A stretch of DNA of 12,210 bases from assembly GCA_023433855.1 (NCBI GenBank), contig JAEYTV010000611.1, positions 1 to 12,210 on the forward strand. Direction: 5' to 3'. The position numbers were made by a program, and so were the translations under genes. The stretch is from Pseudomonadota bacterium (GTDB taxonomy: Bacteria; Pseudomonadota; Alphaproteobacteria; Rhizobiales; Rhizobiaceae). A model generated the notes under the pieces. The model did no database searches, had not been told where the DNA came from, and saw nothing but the letters and a program-made list of their open reading frames with translations. Of this stretch, positions 1 through 6,375 are shown piece by piece (the stretch's first letter is position 1; each line of letters starts with the position of its first letter).

Positions 1-9
1 TGGCAGAGG

Positions 10-969
10 TCATTCGAAGACGGCCCTCGGGAAGTAGAAGCTGACCACGACATTCGGCATGTCGACGATCTCGGAGATGCGGAGGTCGCCACAGGTCGAA
101 ACGAGCATGTAAGCGTCGACCGGATCCATTTTCTGCGTTGTGGCGAGAAGGTCGACCATGTTGGCAACAGCGTCCTTGGCCGCAGCCCACAGATCGGGAC
201 CAACGCCGGTTGTGACCTCGTAGCCCTTGGCGTCGAGGTGGCGTGTCACGGGTCCTGGCGTCGTGAAGCGCGGGGTCTTCAGCGGCTGGTCCTTGATCAG
301 ATCGAGCGTCAGCACGACATCGAAGGGGCTTTCGATCGCGGTGCCGCAAACTTCACCGTCCCCCTGCGCGGCGTGAGTATCACCGACGGAGAACAGCGCG
401 CCTTCAACCTCGACCGGAAGGTACAGGGTGGTGCCGGCCGCAAGGTCCCGGATGTCGAGATTGCCGCCGACGCGACGAGGCGGAACGACCGTATGGTGCC
501 CGTTTTCGGCAAGCGCATTGCCGATCGTGCCGGCAAACGGCTTCAGCGGAACGCGACCGTTCTTACCGAAGAGCGCAGGCTCCATGCTTGAAGCATCGAA
601 CTTCCAGACATTCAGGGCCGGTTCCGGAAACTGGTCAGCAAGCAGGCCGAAGCCCGGAATGTTTGCCGTCCAGCCGAAGCCTGTGCCGTCGCGAAGCTGC
701 GGCGTGAAGCTTTCGATCGTCACCTTCAGCACGTCGCCCGGCTTGGCGCCGTCGACGTAGATCGGGCCGGAGACGGGGTTGATCTTGGCAAAGTCCAGCG
801 CGCTCACTTCCTCGACGGTGGACTGGGGGCCAAGCTGGCCCCCAGAACTGTCAAGGCACTGGAACAGGATCGTCTCGCCCGGCGCAGCCGTCAGGGCAGG
901 GGCAAAGGAATTGTCCCAGCCGAAATGGTGCTGATGGGCGTGGATCGTGTGGTTGCAGTGCTTGCACAT
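10..969 (-). CDS. Acetamidase/formamidase family amide hydrolase
   Basis: Predicted cytoplasmic enzyme of 319 residues that would hydrolyse a short amide such as formamide or acetamide to the acid and ammonia. The family is recognised from HFGWDN near the N-terminus, GFGWTANIPGFGLLADQFPEP in the first third, GGNLDIRDL, and the signature VGDTHAAQGDGEVCGTAIE at about residues 194-212. Length is close to family members of 300-400 residues. An open frame continues upstream to 1050, but the ATG at 969 is preferred: AAGGAG lies 10 nt before it, the longer form would run far into the upstream gene, and its extra N-terminus is low-complexity R/S/T. The gene starts 7 nt after the stop of the substrate-binding protein, so it belongs to the same operon. 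The N-terminus is rich in Cys and His (MCKHCNHTIHAHQHH), suggesting a bound metal. The exact substrate cannot be read from sequence. The protein is unrelated to the nitrilase-type AmiE that AmiC/AmiR control in Pseudomonas. Confidence 0.9.
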   Translation of the reverse strand: MCKHCNHTIHAHQHHFGWDNSFAPALTAAPGETILFQCLDSSGGQLGPQSTVEEVSALDFAKINPVSGPIYVDGAKPGDVLKVTIESFTPQLRDGTGFGWTANIPGFGLLADQFPEPALNVWKFDASSMEPALFGKNGRVPLKPFAGTIGNALAENGHHTVVPPRRVGGNLDIRDLAAGTTLYLPVEVEGALFSVGDTHAAQGDGEVCGTAIESPFDVVLTLDLIKDQPLKTPRFTTPGPVTRHLDAKGYEVTTGVGPDLWAAAKDAVANMVDLLATTQKMDPVDAYMLVSTCGDLRISEIVDMPNVVVSFYFPRAVFE

Positions 970-976
970 GATCCGA

Positions 977-2593
977 TTACTCCTTGATGAAGACGTAGTC
1001 GTAGTTGACCGGGATCGAAACCGGATCGACGTAGAGCGCGTCGTCACCACCCATGCGAGCGGACTTCAACGTATAGCGCTGTTCGTTGAACACCGGTGCC
1101 CACGGCGCGTCTTGCATCACCTTCATGTAGATCTCGGACCACTTGGCGAGACGCTCGTCCGCCTTGGCCGGGTCGACGATGGAATCTGCTTCGACAGCGA
1201 GCTTGTCGAGGTCTTCGTTGCAGTACTTCGCCCAGTTCCAGCCACCTTCGATTGCGCCGGCGCAGCCGAGGATCGGGGCGTAGAAGTTTGCCGGATCGGG
1301 GAAGTCGGCGATCCATGCCATGCCGCCCGACCAGATCATCGGAGCCGTTCCTGCGCCGCCGGCCTCGATCACGTTGGCCTGAGCCAGCGACTTGATCGAC
1401 GCGTTGATGCCGATTGCCTTGAGATCCTGCTGGATTGCCTGCGCAATCCGCGGGTTCGGGTCGGTGTTCATGACGAACAGCTCGGTATCGAAACCGTCTG
1501 CAAGGCCGGCATCCGCGAGCAGTTTCTTCGCGGCTTCCGGATCGTACTTGTAGCCTTCGTAGTCCTTGGTGTAGCCCGGCATTGACGGCGGGAGCGGCTG
1601 GGTCGCCGGAACGGCGCGGCCGTTGATGACCTGGACGATGCGGTCCTTGTTGATGGCCATGTTGACGGCGCGGCGAACTTCGACCTTGTCGAACGGCGCC
1701 TGGGTGACGTTCATGGTGATGTAGCCGGTGTGGAGCTGCCCGCCTTCGACGACGAGGCTCGCCTGCGCCTCATCCTTCATGACTTCCACGAACTTCGCCG
1801 GCGGGATGCCGTCACCGGGAATGTCGACTTCGCCGTTCTGCGCACGAAGCAGGGCTACGACAGGCTCCTGGCCCACTTCCACGGTGAAGCTATCGAGGTA
1901 GGGAACGCCGGGAATCCAGTAGTCGGCATTCTTCTCGAAGACCAGGCGCTGGCCGAGCGTCCATTCGGTCAGCTTGAATGCGCCGGTGCCGACCGGCTTC
2001 TTGCCGAAATCGGCGCCGGCTTCCTCGACAGCTTCCTTCGGAACGATGGACGAGAAGTTCAGAGCCATGACATGCAGGAAGGTTGCGTCGGGACGCGACA
2101 GCTTGAAGACAACCGTTCCCGCGTCTGGTGCGGTGACGCCGGACACGGACTGCGCCTTGCCTGCAGCAGCTTCGTCGTAGCCTTCGATCATCGAGAAGAA
2201 GCCCTGGCCCGGCGACTGCGTGGCGGGATCGACGACGCGGTTGATCGAGTACACGACGTCTTCGGCGACGACGTCGCGACCGTTGTGGAACTTGATACCC
2301 GGGCGAAGCTTGAACGTGTAGGTCAGGCCGTCTCCGGAGATTTCATAGCTTTCGGCGAGGCCTGGACGCAGGTTCGTGGTGCCCGGCTCGTAATCCATCA
2401 GGCCGTCGAACACCGACTTGATCATCGACCAGTTCTGCCAGTCGTAACCGATTGCGGGATCGAGTGTTGCCACGTCATCCTTGTAGGTAACAACCATGTT
2501 GCCGCCATGCCGGGGCTCCTGCGCCTGGACCCGGCTGAATGCCGGCAGCGCCATCAGCGTCGCGAGCGCCGTTGAAAGTATCAGCTTCTTCAT
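977..2593 (-). CDS. ABC transporter substrate-binding protein, peptide/opine/nickel family 5 (DppA/OppA type)
   Basis: Periplasmic binding protein of 538 residues that would capture the transported solute and deliver it to the two permeases encoded just upstream. It opens with a clear Sec signal peptide (MKK, then a hydrophobic core, then a VQA-Q site near residue 24). The mature part has the family 5 layout: GGNMVVTYKDDVATLDPAIGYD at the start, then the block LRPGIKFHNGRDVVAEDVVYSINRV, VGTGAFKLTEW, and a late INKDRIVQVINGRAVPATQPLPPSMPGY segment. Length is typical of DppA/OppA proteins. AGGAG lies 6 nt before the ATG. It lies 27 nt downstream of the permease gene and 7 nt upstream of the amidase gene. 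Annotators often label such proteins dipeptide-binding. The amidase and AmiC/AmiR context instead suggests an amide, an amidated small molecule or a short peptide, which is inference. Confidence 0.93.
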   Translation of the reverse strand: MKKLILSTALATLMALPAFSRVQAQEPRHGGNMVVTYKDDVATLDPAIGYDWQNWSMIKSVFDGLMDYEPGTTNLRPGLAESYEISGDGLTYTFKLRPGIKFHNGRDVVAEDVVYSINRVVDPATQSPGQGFFSMIEGYDEAAAGKAQSVSGVTAPDAGTVVFKLSRPDATFLHVMALNFSSIVPKEAVEEAGADFGKKPVGTGAFKLTEWTLGQRLVFEKNADYWIPGVPYLDSFTVEVGQEPVVALLRAQNGEVDIPGDGIPPAKFVEVMKDEAQASLVVEGGQLHTGYITMNVTQAPFDKVEVRRAVNMAINKDRIVQVINGRAVPATQPLPPSMPGYTKDYEGYKYDPEAAKKLLADAGLADGFDTELFVMNTDPNPRIAQAIQQDLKAIGINASIKSLAQANVIEAGGAGTAPMIWSGGMAWIADFPDPANFYAPILGCAGAIEGGWNWAKYCNEDLDKLAVEADSIVDPAKADERLAKWSEIYMKVMQDAPWAPVFNEQRYTLKSARMGGDDALYVDPVSIPVNYDYVFIKE

Positions 2594-2620
2594 TTGTTTC
2601 TCCTGTGAGGGTTGAAAGGG

Positions 2621-3541
2621 TCAGCGCAGCTTGATGCGCGGGTCGATGAGCGGCGAGATCAGGTCGGCGATGAGGTTGCCGAGAACGATCCCGCAGGCCG
2701 AGACGAGGGTGACGCCCATGATGATCGGTATGTCCACGCGCTGGATTGCCTGCCAGGCGAGCTGACCGATGCCGGGCCAGCCGAAGACGCTCTCGACGAC
2801 GACGATGCCGGACATGAAGAGCCCGATGTCGATGCCGATCATGGCGATGATCGGCAAGATCGCGTTGGGAAGGGCGTGACCGAGAATGACCTTGCGGCGA
2901 CCGAGCCCCTTGGCGCGGGCGGTGCGGATGAAATCGGCGCGCAGGACGTCGACCATCGAGGAGCGCATGATGCGTGAGTACCAGCCCGATCCCAGGATGC
3001 CGAGGGTGATGGCCGGCAGCACGATGTGGGCGAACGTCCCGTAGCCGCCAATCGGGAACCAGCCGAGCTTGATGGCGAAGATGAAGAGGAGAAGCAGCGC
3101 CACGACGAACTGGGGTGCAGAAACCGTCAGGAAGCTCGTCAGCATCAGGCCGTTGTCGATGGACTTGCCACGGTTCAGCGCGGCGATGATGCCGAGCGGC
3201 AGGCCTATAGCAAGCTCGCAGGCGATCGCCGCCACGAGCAGAAGCAGCGTTGCCGGCAGACGCGAGGCGATGAGTTCGGCCACCTCGGTCTTTTGCAGGT
3301 ACGAGCGGCCGAAATCACCCTGTGCGAGGTTGAGCAGGTAATTGCCGTATTGGACAAGGAATGGCTGGTCGAGGCCGAGCTGCTGGCGGATGCTTTCCAC
3401 CGTCGCCGCCGTCGCCGAACGTCCGGCGATCTGCCGGACCGGGTCTGCGGGCAGCACGTAGAGCAGCACGAAGGTGATGAACGAGACGCCGAGCAGGATG
3501 AGCGCGGACTGGACGAGACGTCGAAGGATATAAGCCGCCAT
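2621..3541 (-). CDS. ABC transporter permease, DppB/OppB type
   Basis: Inner-membrane permease of 306 residues, one half of the transport channel. The start MAAYILRRLVQSALILLGVS, followed by a periplasmic loop with DPVRQIAG, QLGLDQPFLVQYGNYL and GDFGRSY, is the standard DppB N-terminus. About six hydrophobic segments follow. The cytoplasmic coupling (EAA) loop is visible as ADFIRTARAKGLGRRKVILGHALPNAILP near residues 195-223, where the ATPase would dock. The ATG overlaps the stop of the other permease gene by one base (TGATG), with AGGGA 8 nt before it, so translation is probably coupled and the two subunits made in equal amounts. No ATP-binding subunit is in the window, so the transporter is incomplete here. 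Function is well supported at family level; substrate is not. Confidence 0.94.
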   Translation of the reverse strand: MAAYILRRLVQSALILLGVSFITFVLLYVLPADPVRQIAGRSATAATVESIRQQLGLDQPFLVQYGNYLLNLAQGDFGRSYLQKTEVAELIASRLPATLLLLVAAIACELAIGLPLGIIAALNRGKSIDNGLMLTSFLTVSAPQFVVALLLLFIFAIKLGWFPIGGYGTFAHIVLPAITLGILGSGWYSRIMRSSMVDVLRADFIRTARAKGLGRRKVILGHALPNAILPIIAMIGIDIGLFMSGIVVVESVFGWPGIGQLAWQAIQRVDIPIIMGVTLVSACGIVLGNLIADLISPLIDPRIKLR

Positions 3542-4440
3542 CAGTCACGTCCCTGTTGTGTCGGATCGAGGATGTCGCGAAGCGCGTCCCCCACGAGATT
3601 GAAGGCGAGTGCCAGGAGCAGGATGGCGGCGCCGGGGATGAAGACGAGCCATGGCGCCGACTGGAAGTAGGTCTGGTTCTCGAAGATGATGTTGCCCCAG
3701 GACGGTATCGGCGGCTGGACGCCGATACCGAGGAAGGAAAGCGTCGCCTCCAGCAGGACAGTCGTCGAAATGCCGAGCGTGCCCCAGACGATGAGGGTCG
3801 GGATCAGGTGTGGCAGGACGTGCCTGAACAGAATGCGGCCGTGCCCGGCGCCGAGCGTCTTCTCGGCTGCGATGTAATCCCGTTCGGCGAGCGAGGACGT
3901 CTGCGTGAAGATCACCCGTGCCGTCTGAACCCAGTTCACGAAGGCGATCACCATCGCAACGATCCAGAGCGAGGGTGAGAAGATCGCTGCGAGGCAGATC
4001 GCCAGCAGCAGCGCCGGAAACGCCATCATCTGGTCGGTGAAGCGCATCAGTACCGCGCCGACCACGCCGCGGAAATAGCCGGCCGTGACACCAACAAGCG
4101 TACCGATGAAAAGCGCCGCGCCGTTGGCGACGAGCCCGATGATCAATGAGGTCTGTGCACCATATAGCAAGCGGGAGAAGAGGTCGCGGCCGAGAAGGTC
4201 CGTCCCGAACCAGAAGGTTTCGTTCGGCGGAAGAGGGGCGCCCTCGATCGTCAAGCCGTCGAAGAACTGTTCATAGGGGTCGTGCGGCGCAAGCCATTTC
4301 GCGAAGACCGCGCCGCCTACGCATATCAGGACGATCAGCAGCCCGGTGAGGGCCAGTTTCCGTTGGATCAACCGCCGAAGGATGGATGGTCCGCTCGGCG
4401 GCACGACCAGCGGTTCAGGCGAGATCGATGCTTCTGTCAT
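3541..4440 (-). CDS. ABC transporter permease, DppC/OppC type
   Basis: Inner-membrane permease of 299 residues, partner of the DppB-type subunit. The N-terminal hydrophobic helix (LALTGLLIVLICVGGAVFAKWL) is followed by LAPHDPYEQ and by GTDLLGRDLFSRLLYGAQTSL, a hallmark of DppC/OppC proteins. The EAA loop reads AEKTLGAGHGRILFRHVLPHLIPTL in the second half, and the C-terminus (NLVGDALRDILDP) is canonical. The frame can be extended to a TTG at 4476. The ATG at 4440 is chosen because GAGAGGGG precedes it at good spacing and because the extra 12 residues are not typical. The gene begins inside the 3' end of the amiR-like gene (26 bp overlap, 4415-4440), an arrangement that favours translational coupling. 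It ends at the start codon of the next permease. Confidence 0.93.
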   Translation of the reverse strand: MTEASISPEPLVVPPSGPSILRRLIQRKLALTGLLIVLICVGGAVFAKWLAPHDPYEQFFDGLTIEGAPLPPNETFWFGTDLLGRDLFSRLLYGAQTSLIIGLVANGAALFIGTLVGVTAGYFRGVVGAVLMRFTDQMMAFPALLLAICLAAIFSPSLWIVAMVIAFVNWVQTARVIFTQTSSLAERDYIAAEKTLGAGHGRILFRHVLPHLIPTLIVWGTLGISTTVLLEATLSFLGIGVQPPIPSWGNIIFENQTYFQSAPWLVFIPGAAILLLALAFNLVGDALRDILDPTQQGRD

Positions 4441-5026
4441 CGTCGGTGCCCCTCTCGTTTGAATGGTTCGCGACAAGCCGCTCGGCGGCGGTTTCTATCG
4501 GCACCCGCCACGCCATCGCGGTTTGGCGCAGCAGGTCGTAAGCCTCTGCCTCGGTCTTGCCCTTCATCACGAACATCATGACGGCGCGTACGATCGTCTG
4601 CCGGGCAGACAGGCGGTTTTGCAGGTCCGCGATCAGGGCATCCGATGCCTTGGCGCGATCGAAATTGCTGCGTGCCACAAGGAGGGCGGCGTAGACACCC
4701 TTGTCGCTCAGCGGCTTCAGGAGTTGCGCATGCGCGCCCATCTCCATTGCCCACTTGAGCCGCCCCGGCGCTTCCGAGCCGATCAGCGCGATCATCGGCA
4801 TCGGGGACTGCCCGGCAGACCATGGGAATTGCTCGTCGTGCCCCATGTCGGCGTCGTAGAAGATGAAGTCGGCGCCGATCGCCTCGGCTGGGAGCTCCGG
4901 CCAGGCTTCGCGGACTTCCAGTCCGATGACGCCGAGTTGCCGGATCAGGCCTTGAACCGAAGGGTGCGGCCGATGCAGGATCCAGGCCGTCGCGCCTCCG
5001 AGATTCTCGGTGCGGATGCCGGTCAT
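4415..5026 (-). CDS. amiR: AmiR-like ANTAR-domain transcription antitermination regulator
   Basis: Protein of 203 residues with the AmiR layout: an N-terminal receiver-like fold (about 12-120), a short coiled linker (about 121-140) and a C-terminal ANTAR RNA-binding domain (about 133-187; ADLQNRLSARQTIVRAV, then KGKTEAEAYDLLRQTAMAW). The length is near that of Pseudomonas AmiR (196 residues). The receiver part is not a working phosphoacceptor. The usual acidic pair is replaced by HRPHP at 18-22, although D58 and K104 remain. As in known AmiR, control is therefore expected by binding to the AmiC partner rather than by phosphorylation. The start codon overlaps the amiC stop by 4 bp (ATGA), so the two should be made together. 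Expected role: bind the leader RNA of this operon when the amide is present and let transcription pass the terminator before amiC. Confidence 0.9.
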   Translation of the reverse strand: MTGIRTENLGGATAWILHRPHPSVQGLIRQLGVIGLEVREAWPELPAEAIGADFIFYDADMGHDEQFPWSAGQSPMPMIALIGSEAPGRLKWAMEMGAHAQLLKPLSDKGVYAALLVARSNFDRAKASDALIADLQNRLSARQTIVRAVMMFVMKGKTEAEAYDLLRQTAMAWRVPIETAAERLVANHSNERGTDDDRSIDLA

Positions 5027-6099
5027 GAACCCACCTCCCTCAAGGGGCCGTCATGGGAGGTTTCGAATTGACGCGTGAGATAGGGATCTGCCGCAAGTGG
5101 CGGCAGCCGCTTGATCTCGCGGAAGCGACCGTTGACCAGCCGCGCGATGATCGCAGGTTGGGGTGCGTGAAGATTGGCGCCATCGAGCCGCGGCGTGTGG
5201 CCGGAGACGGCCGCAGACTGCACAAGTTCGGATAGCGGAAGGACTTCTGCGTCCGGGCGGCCGTGCAGCAGTTTGGCCAGTTCATGCACCGACTGGCGGG
5301 CGATCTCGTGAAATGATCCGCCTGAACCACCCTCGGGCTCGAACCACGGCCCGGCCGAAACCAAGCCCTCCGCCGCACTGCCGGCGGATTCGGTCTCGCA
5401 TTCGGTGAAGTTGCAGGACAGGACGGTGAGGCTGTTCTCGAAGCCCGGTTCCTGCTTCAACTCCGCCAGACGCGACAGAAAAGCATAGGAGCTGTCACCC
5501 ACAAGCGAGTTGAGGATGAAGTCCGGCTTCAATACCCGGATCTCCTGGATGATGTGATCGAGGTCTGTGTCGCCAACGGCAATATAGCGGTCACCAAGCA
5601 CGTCGCCCGCCGCTGCTGCGACACGTTCGCGGGCAATCCGGGCCATCTCCCAGCCCCAGATATAGTTGGAACCGACGAGGTAGGCGCGGTTGCCAAGCGT
5701 TGGCAGCGCCCAGTCCAGGAGTGGCAGCAGATGCTGGTTCGGGCAGGAATGCATATAGGCCACGCGCTCGGATGCCTCGAAGCCCTCATAAGGCACTGGA
5801 TACCACAAGATCCCGTCGAAACGTTCGAGCTCCGGAATGACCTCCTTGCGGCTCGCAGAGGTGATGCAGCCAAAGATGTGGCGCGCTTGCGAACTGCGCA
5901 GGATTTCGCGGCAGAGGGGCGCATAGCGGTCCAAACGTCCCTCCGGGTCGCGTTCGACGACGCGGAACGCAACGTCGAGAGCGGGATCGGCGTTCACTTC
6001 GTCCACGCCCTGCAACACACCATCGCGGCTCGCTCGCGACAGTGCGGCATACATGCCGCTGCCGGAAAGAAGAACGCCTATCTCTATGACCCGCTTCAT
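5023..6099 (-). CDS. amiC: AmiC-like amide sensor, negative regulator of AmiR
   Basis: Protein of 358 residues with a type I periplasmic-binding-protein fold but no signal peptide, so it should act in the cytoplasm. It starts with MKRVIEIGVLLSGSGMYAAL. It carries typical AmiC/UrtA-family stretches: GILWYPVPYEGFEASERVAYM (about 95-115), CPNQHLLPLLDWAL, and LVGSNYIWGWEMARIARERV (about 141-160). In Pseudomonas aeruginosa, AmiC holds AmiR inactive until a small amide binds; the same job is inferred here from similarity and from the ATGA overlap with the ANTAR gene. A urea or branched amino acid transporter binding protein is the main alternative. The missing signal peptide and the amiR neighbour argue against it. 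GAGG precedes the ATG at close spacing. The gene is first in a six-gene operon, directly behind a terminator-like hairpin. Confidence 0.9.
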   Translation of the reverse strand: MKRVIEIGVLLSGSGMYAALSRASRDGVLQGVDEVNADPALDVAFRVVERDPEGRLDRYAPLCREILRSSQARHIFGCITSASRKEVIPELERFDGILWYPVPYEGFEASERVAYMHSCPNQHLLPLLDWALPTLGNRAYLVGSNYIWGWEMARIARERVAAAAGDVLGDRYIAVGDTDLDHIIQEIRVLKPDFILNSLVGDSSYAFLSRLAELKQEPGFENSLTVLSCNFTECETESAGSAAEGLVSAGPWFEPEGGSGGSFHEIARQSVHELAKLLHGRPDAEVLPLSELVQSAAVSGHTPRLDGANLHAPQPAIIARLVNGRFREIKRLPPLAADPYLTRQFETSHDGPLREVGS

Positions 6100-6115
6100 G
6101 GGTGCCTCAATGCGG

Positions 6116-6159
6116 AAAACCCCGCACCGAGTCGCACAACAGCGCGATCGGTAACGGGG
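6116..6159 (-). terminator. Intrinsic terminator/attenuator in the amiC leader
   Basis: Read on the minus strand, CCCCGUUACCGAUCGCGC (6159-6142) folds back on GUGCGACUCGGUGCGGGG (6137-6120). The stem has 17 pairs (two G-U), one bulged U (6153), one bulged C (6131) and a UGUU loop. UUUU follows at 6119-6116. The hairpin ends 16 nt before the amiC ATG, which itself lies behind GAGG. A terminator this close to the first start codon of an operon encoding an ANTAR antiterminator fits attenuation control. It lies 217 nt past the stop of the upstream cyclase gene, so it could also serve that transcript. The U run is short, so strength is uncertain. Confidence 0.72.
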
Positions 6160-6281
6160 CTCGGATGCCGGATATTTGTCCCAGTTTATAGCCGATCCGT
6201 TCGCAATGGAAGTTTTAAATTACGACTTCAGGCCGTCAGGGTTTACGATTTTGTCCAAATCTCTCGTTCAAGAGCAATATT

Positions 6282-6321
6282 TGTGCACCTGCCGCTTTTT
6301 GATGTGCACCTGCCACTTTTT
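6282..6321. repeat. Tandem pair of 19-bp direct repeats, likely operator
   Basis: On the minus strand, AAAAAGTGGCAGGTGCACA (6321-6303) is followed after two bases by AAAAAGCGGCAGGTGCACA (6300-6282). The copies differ at one base and their period is 21 bp, two helical turns, so a protein bound to both would sit on the same DNA face. Each contains the palindrome GTGCAC. Position upstream of the leader hairpins suggests a regulator-binding site for the amide operon. No known factor is recognised. Confidence 0.75.
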
Positions 6322-6375
6322 AGAGCTTCACGCATGGTGATGAGATGCTACTGACATACAGAGTGAGGCCCCGAT

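Larger units (their letters stand above)
6100..6375 (-). promoter_or_regulatory. Leader and control region of the amide operon
   Basis: This 276-bp gap lies between the stop of the diguanylate cyclase gene and amiC, both on the minus strand. It is more AT-rich than the flanking genes. From distal to proximal it holds two 19-bp direct repeats (6282-6321), two adjacent small inverted repeats (6261-6274 with a six-base loop, and 6247-6261), a TATAAA at 6185-6190, and the terminator hairpin (6116-6159). I could not pick a convincing -35/-10 pair. A sigma-54 GG-N10-GC element was looked for and not found. A hand scan for two hairpins with the A-first, G-fourth hexaloops of known ANTAR targets also found none. 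Confidence 0.6.

Noticed and set aside
970..1050. Longer amidase with 27 extra N-terminal residues
   Set aside because: The extra residues are low-complexity Arg/Ser/Thr from overlap with the upstream gene; the inner ATG at 969 has a strong ribosome site and starts the conserved part.
1730..2575. Plus-strand open frame of 281 codons opposite the substrate-binding protein gene
   Set aside because: It is an antisense shadow of a well-supported gene, Arg/Asp/Val-rich with no family resemblance.
6241..6321. Possible sigma-54 promoter suggested by TGGCAGG and a nearby TTGC
   Set aside because: No GG and GC pair with the required 10-base spacing was found in any register of the region.
6282..6321. 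Start of a CRISPR array or plasmid iterons
   Set aside because: There are only two copies with a 2-bp gap, no spacers, and no cas or replication gene nearby; an operator is more likely.
5554..6354. Plus-strand open frame of 266 codons crossing amiC and its leader
   Set aside because: It is mostly antisense to amiC, and its end reads through the repeats and AT-rich leader without any domain-like sequence.
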